From Bacillota bacterium (GTDB lineage Bacteria > Bacillota_E > Symbiobacteriia > Symbiobacteriales > Symbiobacteriaceae), in contig QGVE01000135.1 in NCBI GenBank assembly GCA_003242675.1, positions 1 through 6,886 of the forward strand: 6,886 nucleotides of DNA, written 5' to 3'. The position numbers and the translations under genes were made by a program. The notes under the pieces were generated by a model. That model did no database searches. It was not told the origin of the DNA and was given only the letters and a program-made list of their open reading frames with translations. Each line of letters begins with the position of its first letter. The stretch's first letter is position 1. This document shows, in pieces, positions 1-6,886 of the stretch.

Positions 1-81
1 CCGGGAAGCGTCGGCCTTTGGCCCTCGGGAGGGCGGCCTGGTCCGGACCGGCCCGCGAACCCGGAGGAAGAGGCGGTTGCC

Positions 82-1038
82 GTGGCCTTTCACCACATCC
101 CCGTGCTCCTGGAGGAGACCATGGAAGCCCTGGCCGTTCGGCCGGGCGGGATCTACATCGACTGCACGGTCGGTGGCGGCGGCCACGCGGCGGAGATCCT
201 CCGCCGCTGCTCCCCCGACGGCCGCCTGATCGGCCTCGACCAGGACGAGGAGGCGCTCAGGGCCGCGCGGGAGCGGCTGGCCCCCTTCGGGGACAGGGTG
301 ACCCTGGTCCACACCAACTTCGCCCACGTCGCCGATGTAGCGGAGCGGCTGGGCATCGGCGGAGCGGACGGCGTGCTGATGGACCTGGGCGTCTCCTCCC
401 ACCAGTTCGATGAGGGCGAACGGGGCTTCAGCTACCAGCACGATGCCCCGCTGGACATGCGGATGGACCGCACCCAGAGCTTTACCGCCGCAGTGCTGGT
501 CAACGAGTGGGAGGAGAGCGAGATCGCCCGGGTGATCCGGGAGTACGGCGAGGAGCGCTGGGCGGGCCGCATTGCCCACTTCATCGTGAAGGCCCGCCGC
601 CAGCGCCCCATTGAGACCACCGGCCAGCTGGTCCAGATCATCAAGGCCGCCATCCCCGCCGCCGCCCGGCGGGAGGGGGGGCATCCCGCCCGGCGCACCT
701 TCCAGGCGCTCCGCATCGCCGTCAACGACGAGCTCGGCGCGCTGGAGCGGGGGCTGGAGGGCGCCCTGCGGGTGCTGAGGCCCGGCGGCCGGCTGGCGGT
801 GATCACCTTCCACTCGCTGGAGGACCGCATCGTCAAGCAGACCTTCGCCCGCTGGGCGAACCCCTGCACCTGTCCGCCGGACCTGCCGGTCTGCGTCTGC
901 GGCAAGCGGCCCGTGGCCGAGCCCGTCACCCGCAAGCCGGTGAGGGCGTCGGCGGCGGAGGTGAAGGCGAACCCCCGGTCGCGGAGCGCGACGCTCCGGG
1001 CCGTCGCCAAGCTTCAGGCACACGAGGAGGCGAACTGA
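82..1038 (+). CDS. rsmH: 16S rRNA (cytosine(1402)-N(4))-methyltransferase RsmH (MraW)
   Basis: This 318-residue protein methylates N4 of C1402 in the decoding centre of 16S rRNA, using S-adenosylmethionine, in the cytoplasm. The N-terminus [10 protein letters not shown] (3-12) is the family signature. The SAM-binding glycine loop is [14 protein letters not shown] (27-40), followed by the acidic GLDQDEEAL (51-59). The family block [11 protein letters not shown] (100-110), [15 protein letters not shown] (204-218) and [12 protein letters not shown] (241-252) are all present. A four-cysteine stretch, [14 protein letters not shown] (261-274), is typical of Gram-positive members, and the tail [12 protein letters not shown] is also standard. 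Length is normal. The GTG start is preceded by GGAGGAAGAGG (63-73). The frame stays open to the left edge but has no other start codon there, and the family N-terminus begins here. It is followed after one base by the ftsL-like gene, whose ribosome binding site lies inside the rsmH end, so the two are co-transcribed and probably translationally coupled. Any mraZ would lie left of the window. Function is near certain from the motifs. Confidence 0.97.
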   Translation: MAFHHIPVLLEETMEALAVRPGGIYIDCTVGGGGHAAEILRRCSPDGRLIGLDQDEEALRAARERLAPFGDRVTLVHTNFAHVADVAERLGIGGADGVLMDLGVSSHQFDEGERGFSYQHDAPLDMRMDRTQSFTAAVLVNEWEESEIARVIREYGEERWAGRIAHFIVKARRQRPIETTGQLVQIIKAAIPAAARREGGHPARRTFQALRIAVNDELGALERGLEGALRVLRPGGRLAVITFHSLEDRIVKQTFARWANPCTCPPDLPVCVCGKRPVAEPVTRKPVRASAAEVKANPRSRSATLRAVAKLQAHEEAN

Positions 1039-1039
1039 G

Positions 1040-1540
1040 ATGTCGGCTGCCCCTGAGCTGAACCGGGTTCCGAAGATCCAGCCCGCGCAGCACCCTGCGC
1101 CGGCCCCCCGGCCCGTGCGGCGCCCGGCGCGCCCCCGGGTCAACATCCCCGCGGTGCTGGGCCTGGCCGCGGCCTGGGCCTTGCTCATGTTCCTCGCCTT
1201 CTCGCTGGTGCAGACCCGGATGACGATCCGGAGCGTCGAGGCCGCCACCGCGCAGGCCCGGCGGGAGATCGCGCAGCTGGAGGAGCAGAACCAGGCCCTG
1301 GAGGCGATGATCGCCAATGCCGCCTCGGTGGAGGAGGTGGAGCGCTGGGCCCTGGCCCACGGCATGCGGCCGCCGGCCGGCGTCGACGGCACCCTGGAGG
1401 GCCGGGACGAAGCCGTTGCGGTGCGCACGCCGGCGCCGCCCGCGGACGTGGAGCCCGGGCCGGCGGCGGAGCCGGCCACCTTGTGGCAGGCATGGCTGGA
1501 TCGGTTCCAGAGCCGGCTGGGCCGGTTCGCCGCCCAGTAG
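1040..1540 (+). CDS. ftsL: Cell division protein FtsL-like (bitopic membrane, coiled coil)
   Basis: This 166-residue protein has the build of FtsL, the small bitopic divisome protein that pairs with DivIC/FtsB. Residues 1-34 are a Pro/Arg/Ala-rich cytoplasmic tail. A single membrane segment (about 35-57, VNIPAVLGLAAAWALLMF onward) follows. Then comes a heptad-like extracellular helix rich in Glu, Gln, Ala and Leu (about 63-95), leading into VERWALAHGMRPP (100-112), which resembles the segment after the coiled coil in FtsL/DivIC proteins. Residues 113-166 form an acidic and Pro/Ala-rich tail that makes it longer than many FtsL proteins. The ATG lies one base after the rsmH stop, with GAGGAGG at 1024-1030. 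Sequence identity in this family is poor, so the call rests on topology plus its place directly after rsmH. The alternative is another septum-formation-initiator (DivIC) paralogue. The penicillin-binding protein gene that usually follows is absent; a terminator and an unrelated operon come instead. Confidence 0.85.
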   Translation: MSAAPELNRVPKIQPAQHPAPAPRPVRRPARPRVNIPAVLGLAAAWALLMFLAFSLVQTRMTIRSVEAATAQARREIAQLEEQNQALEAMIANAASVEEVERWALAHGMRPPAGVDGTLEGRDEAVAVRTPAPPADVEPGPAAEPATLWQAWLDRFQSRLGRFAAQ

Positions 1541-1559
1541 CGGTCAAGGAGCGCGTAAG

Positions 1560-1603
1560 GGGCTGCCCCCGACAGTCACGCTGCGGTGACTGCGGGGCAG
1601 CCC
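1560..1603 (+). terminator. Two-tier hairpin, probable terminator of rsmH-ftsL
   Basis: A perfect 10-bp outer stem (GGGCTGCCCC at 1560-1569 with GGGGCAGCCC at 1594-1603) encloses a perfect 7-bp inner stem (CAGTCAC at 1573-1579 with GTGACTG at 1586-1592) and a 6-base loop. The stretch between the two stems is asymmetric (CGA against C). It begins 20 bases after the ftsL stop. The tail is pyrimidine-rich (TCGTTCATTCCCCC) but has no proper T run, so it is a strong hairpin with a weak release tract. The carAB promoter lies just downstream, which fits a boundary between two transcription units. Confidence 0.65.
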
Positions 1604-1625
1604 TCGTTCATTCCCCCTCTCCCCT

Positions 1626-1664
1626 ATTGCATAATCATGCGATGGCGTTCTATAATTATGCGGC
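1626..1664 (+). promoter_or_regulatory. Tandem candidate operator over the carAB promoter (ARG-box-like)
   Basis: An 11-base repeat, ATAATCATGCG (1631-1641) and ATAATTATGCG (1652-1662), differs at one base and is offset by exactly 21 bp, two helical turns. Each copy belongs to an 18-bp block. Block one (1626-1643) is a near-perfect inverted repeat, ATTGCAT/ATGCGAT around AATC, over the -35. Block two (1647-1664) has a symmetric ATAATTAT core over the -10. Against the E. coli-type ARG box as I remember it (WNTGAATWWWWATTCANW), block one matches 12 of 16 informative positions and block two 10 of 16. Their 3-bp gap is that of classical paired ARG boxes. The layout is seen directly; ArgR/AhrC as the regulator is an inference, and AT-rich promoter composition inflates the second match. 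Confidence 0.45.
1627..1656 (+). promoter_or_regulatory. Sigma-A type promoter of carAB
   Basis: TTGCAT (1627-1632, four of six to TTGACA) is followed after an 18-base spacer by a perfect TATAAT (1651-1656). It lies in a short AT-rich island in otherwise very GC-rich DNA, just after the ftsL terminator and just ahead of carA. Transcription would start near 1663-1665, giving a leader of about 120 bases. Confidence 0.8.
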
Positions 1665-1765
1665 AGCGGGCCGCGCTTGATCCAGAGGGGCCGGGGGAGT
1701 ACAATACCGGCGGACAACGGTCTCCCGACCGCGGATTAAGCGGGTGCCGCGACGCCCGCATCTGT

Positions 1766-1772
1766 GAGGAGG
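1766..1772 (+). promoter_or_regulatory. Ribosome binding site fixing the carA start
   Basis: GAGGAGG ends 11 bases before ATG 1784. The carA frame is open upstream back to 1586, but that extension crosses the terminator and the promoter, so it cannot be coding. This site and the family N-terminus ([13 protein letters not shown]) decide the start. Confidence 0.85.
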
Positions 1773-1783
1773 GTGCTGACATC

Positions 1784-2893
1784 ATGAAGGGCTATCTTGT
1801 GCTGGAGGACGGGACGCTCTTCACGGGCGCGGGTTTTGGCGCGCCGGCCGTCCGGGCCGGCGAGGTGGTGTTCCACACGGGCATGACCGGCTATCAGGAG
1901 GTCGTGACCGACCCGTCCAATTTCGGCCAGATCGTCGTGATGACCTACCCCCTGATCGGCAACTGCGGCGTGACCGCCGGGGACGGCGAGTCGCGGCAGC
2001 CGTGGATCAGGGGGCTTGTCGTGAAAGAGCTCTGCGACCGGCCGAGCCACTGGCAGGCCGTCGGGAGCCTTTCTGACTTTCTGGCGGACCACGGGGTGCC
2101 GGTGCTGGCGGGGATCGACACCCGGGCGCTCACGCGCCACCTGCGCAGCCGGGGCACCATGCGGGGGGTCATCGCGACGGTGGCCGAGGGCCATGAGCCC
2201 GGGCCGGCCGACGTCGAGGCCTGGGTCGCGCGGGCGCGGGCCTTCCGGATGGACGGCGCGGTCCGCCGGCTCAGCACGGCCGCGGCCTACCGCCTCCCCG
2301 GCCCCGGTCCGCGGGTGGTCGCCCTCGACTTCGGCGCCAGGGAGCCCATCCTCCGCGAGCTCACCGCCCGCGGCTGCGACGTGACGGTGGTGCCCGCCTG
2401 GACGACGGCGGAGGAGATCCTGGCCCTGCGGCCGGACGGCGTGGTGCTCACCGGCGGGCCCGGGGCCCCCACCGACGTGCCGGAGGCCGTCGAGACGGTT
2501 CGCCGCCTCCTGGCCCACGGGGACCTGCCGCTCTTCGGCATCGGCCTGGGCCACCAGATCGCCGCCCTGGCCCTGGGGGCGACCACGTACAAGCTGCCCT
2601 ACGGCCACCGGGGGGCGAACCACCCCGTCAAGGAGCTGGCCACCGGCCGGGTTTCCATCACCAGCCAGAACCACGGCTACGCCGTGGCGGCGGAGAGCCT
2701 GCCGCCCGATGCGGTGGTCACCCACGTGTCGCTGCACGACGGCACGGTGGAGGGGCTGGCGCACCGGCGCCTGCCGCTTCTCACCGTGCAGTTCCACCCG
2801 GAGGCCTGCCCGGGTCCGCAGGAGAACCGCTGCCTGTTCGACCGCTTCCTGGCCCTGATGGCCCGGGACGCGGTCTCCACCCGGTCGGCGTGA
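1784..2893 (+). CDS. carA: Carbamoyl phosphate synthetase small subunit with catalytic Cys replaced by Gly
   Basis: CarA normally hydrolyses glutamine and passes the ammonia through a tunnel to CarB, for arginine and pyrimidine synthesis. This 369-residue protein has normal length. The N-terminal CarA-specific domain (about 1-170) is standard: [17 protein letters not shown] (34-50) and [21 protein letters not shown] (110-130). The C-terminal class I amidotransferase domain begins near 177 ([14 protein letters not shown]). Its nucleophile elbow reads FGIGLGHQ (251-258): the expected cysteine is Gly254 (GGC, 2543-2545). His338 and Glu340 of the triad (VQFHPEA) remain, as do Gln258, the SQNHGYA motif (294-300) and GHRGANHPV (274-282). 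NGPGDP has become GGPGAP (224-229), and the usual Ser after HPEA is Cys342. By family knowledge, loss of the cysteine abolishes glutamine use but not ammonia-driven synthesis on CarB, so CarA here is probably a structural or allosteric partner. It is first in the carAB operon, 46 bases before carB. The family call is certain; the lost glutaminase is inferred from residues. Confidence 0.96.
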   Translation: MKGYLVLEDGTLFTGAGFGAPAVRAGEVVFHTGMTGYQEVVTDPSNFGQIVVMTYPLIGNCGVTAGDGESRQPWIRGLVVKELCDRPSHWQAVGSLSDFLADHGVPVLAGIDTRALTRHLRSRGTMRGVIATVAEGHEPGPADVEAWVARARAFRMDGAVRRLSTAAAYRLPGPGPRVVALDFGAREPILRELTARGCDVTVVPAWTTAEEILALRPDGVVLTGGPGAPTDVPEAVETVRRLLAHGDLPLFGIGLGHQIAALALGATTYKLPYGHRGANHPVKELATGRVSITSQNHGYAVAAESLPPDAVVTHVSLHDGTVEGLAHRRLPLLTVQFHPEACPGPQENRCLFDRFLALMARDAVSTRSA

Positions 2894-2924
2894 GAAGATG
2901 ACGGGGAGCGGAGAGGCCCCAGCC

Positions 2925-2933
2925 AAGGAGGAG
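2925..2933 (+). promoter_or_regulatory. Ribosome binding site fixing the carB start
   Basis: AAGGAGGAG lies 6 bases before ATG 2940. An in-frame ATG at 2898 would add 14 residues unlike any CarB ([14 protein letters not shown]), and those residues are partly encoded by this binding site itself. The ATG at 2940 gives the usual CarB beginning, [18 protein letters not shown]. Confidence 0.85.
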
Positions 2934-2939
2934 CAGGAA

Positions 2940-6194
<3,255 letters not shown>

Positions 6195-6222
6195 GCGCGG
6201 GCGGCGTTTCAGTGGTGTGGTC

Positions 6223-6273
6223 AGGAGACCGTGGCCGGGTGCGCATGAGACCCCCCGGCCACGGTCTCCTTTT
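6223..6273 (+). terminator. Strong intrinsic terminator of carAB
   Basis: A perfect 17-bp stem (AGGAGACCGTGGCCGGG at 6223-6239 with its complement at 6254-6270) encloses a 14-base loop and runs straight into TTTT (6270-6273). It starts 28 bases after the carB stop. This is a textbook rho-independent terminator for the operon. Confidence 0.93.
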
Positions 6274-6300
6274 CGCGACGGTCTTTGCCACCGTGGCACC

Positions 6301-6333
6301 AAAACAGAGAGCCCTGCATCCCTGCAGGGCTCT
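6301..6333 (-). terminator. Intrinsic terminator of the minus-strand gene
   Basis: A perfect 11-bp stem (AGAGCCCTGCA at 6308-6318 with TGCAGGGCTCT at 6323-6333) has a 4-base loop. Read on the minus strand it is followed by CTGTTTTGG, a short T run. On the plus strand no T run follows it, so it belongs to transcription from the right. It lies 126 bases beyond the stop of the gene at 6460-6886, and together with the carAB terminator it forms a convergent pair. Confidence 0.7.
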
Positions 6334-6459
6334 GCACGGTTGGAAAATCACCCTGTGCCATAATCTTGCAGCACGTGACCGACCTTATCCAGCCGTATTT
6401 GGGGACACTCGGGCCGAGGCAACTGTCCTGAGACCGAGAGATGCTTGGAATAGGCCGGA

Positions 6460-6886
6460 CTAAGGGAAATCTATGGGGCCGACATCCTCGATGACCTCTA
6501 CTTCCCACAAGTCCGCTGGGAACGTAAACAGCACGTCGCCACCATCCCAGAGCACCCGCACCGTGGAGTCGCCGTTGAATGCTGCGATGATCTCATCCCG
6601 ACGGGAAAAATCATTAAATTCAAAATACGTCAGGAGAGCCATTTTCGGCTGTTCCGGCGTCAAGTCAACGTCCCACATTCCAGGGTCGAGGTTGGTTCCC
6701 ATGAGGGCCCGCGGGGTATACCTAAACACTTCTTGCGGCAGCCACACCGCTGCGTGTACATTCTCCAGCGTTTCTGAAGCGTGGGAAGTGATAACGACTT
6801 TAACCGCAGCAAGTCCGGTGTTGGAAACTGCGGGATGCTGAAGGACCCGCAATATGGGTTCTACGGAGAAGTTCACCTCATCCAGG
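6460..6886 (-). CDS. Unrecognised protein, C-terminal part (5' end outside window)
   Basis: I do not recognise this protein. The minus-strand frame ends at TAG (6460-6462) and is open to the window edge. A GTG at 6876 could start a 138-residue protein, but the codons before it (L-D-E) are also open and no good ribosome binding site is visible, so the true start is probably outside the window. The sequence alternates hydrophobic and polar residues: LAAVKVVITSHASETLENVHAAVWLP, then MALLTYFEFNDF, VRVLWDGGDVLFTF and LWEVEVIEDV. This looks like a chain of beta strands, and the first part faintly recalls Ig-like or DUF11-type sandwich repeats (VxVxITN...ENVxVxLP). No membrane segment is seen; the C-terminus is acidic. 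GC in the 60-base blocks I counted is about 43-57%, far below carAB, so it may be acquired DNA. A Ser/Thr-rich plus-strand frame (6473-6841) overlaps it; the minus strand is preferred because it continues beyond the edge and has its own terminator. Confidence 0.6.
   Translation of the reverse strand, partial: LDEVNFSVEPILRVLQHPAVSNTGLAAVKVVITSHASETLENVHAAVWLPQEVFRYTPRALMGTNLDPGMWDVDLTPEQPKMALLTYFEFNDFSRRDEIIAAFNGDSTVRVLWDGGDVLFTFPADLWEVEVIEDVGPIDFP

Noticed and set aside
12..49. GC-rich inverted repeats (GCCCT/AGGGC hairpin and the palindrome GGTCCGGACC)
   Set aside because: Short, no T run, and expected by chance at this GC content. Too weak to call a terminator or operator.
1..81. Possible upstream extension of rsmH, or the tail of an upstream gene
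   Set aside because: The rsmH frame is open to the edge, but there is no other start codon, and the family N-terminus begins at the GTG at 82 behind a good ribosome binding site. The openness reflects high GC.
2898..2939. ATG at 2898 as the carB start
   Set aside because: The extra 14 residues are non-homologous and overlap the ribosome binding site; the ATG at 2940 fits the family start and has a good spacing.
6286..6298. Small inverted repeat TGCCA-CCG-TGGCA between the two terminators
   Set aside because: A 5-bp stem with a 3-base loop between two stronger hairpins; no separate role can be supported.
6473..6841. Plus-strand frame opposite the minus-strand unknown gene
   Set aside because: The translation is Ser/Thr-rich low-complexity without recognisable pattern, and there is no good ribosome binding site. 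The minus-strand frame continues off the edge and has a terminator.

Overview
The window is high-GC bacterial DNA, roughly 70% GC over most of its length. GTG starts, strong GAGGAGG-type ribosome binding sites and a Gram-positive style rsmH-ftsL pair suggest a GC-rich Firmicute of the Symbiobacterium type. That placement is inferred from gene order and protein style, not from a database search.

Layout: (1) 82-1540 holds the start of a division and cell-wall type cluster, rsmH (16S rRNA methyltransferase) followed one base later by an ftsL-like division gene. It ends at a strong hairpin (1560-1603), and the expected penicillin-binding protein and mur genes do not follow. (2) 1604-1783 is the control region of the next operon. 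It has a good sigma-A type promoter (TTGCAT, 18 bp, TATAAT) and an 11-base near-direct repeat exactly 21 bp apart over the -35 and -10. Each copy sits in a partly symmetric 18-bp block resembling an ARG box. (3) 1784-6194 is carA-carB, the two subunits of carbamoyl phosphate synthetase, with complete reading frames. (4) 6195-6459 holds two hairpin terminators facing each other, one for carAB and one for the gene arriving from the right. (5) 6460-6886, minus strand, is the 3' part of an unrecognised gene of clearly lower GC (about 43-57% in the 60-base blocks counted) that runs off the window.

The main observation is in CarA. The nucleophilic cysteine of the class I glutamine amidotransferase site is a glycine (GIGLGHQ instead of GICLGHQ, codon GGC at 2543-2545). 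The catalytic His and Glu, and most glutamine-contact residues, are kept. A nearby motif also departs from the family (GGPGAP instead of NGPGDP). CarB looks intact in both ATP-grasp halves and in its allosteric domain. The simplest reading is a synthetase that cannot use glutamine and takes free ammonia, as vertebrate CPS I does. Together with the possible ARG boxes and the absence of pyr genes beside it, this suggests a carbamoyl phosphate supply aimed at arginine/citrulline. That is a hypothesis; the cysteine loss itself is read directly from the bases.
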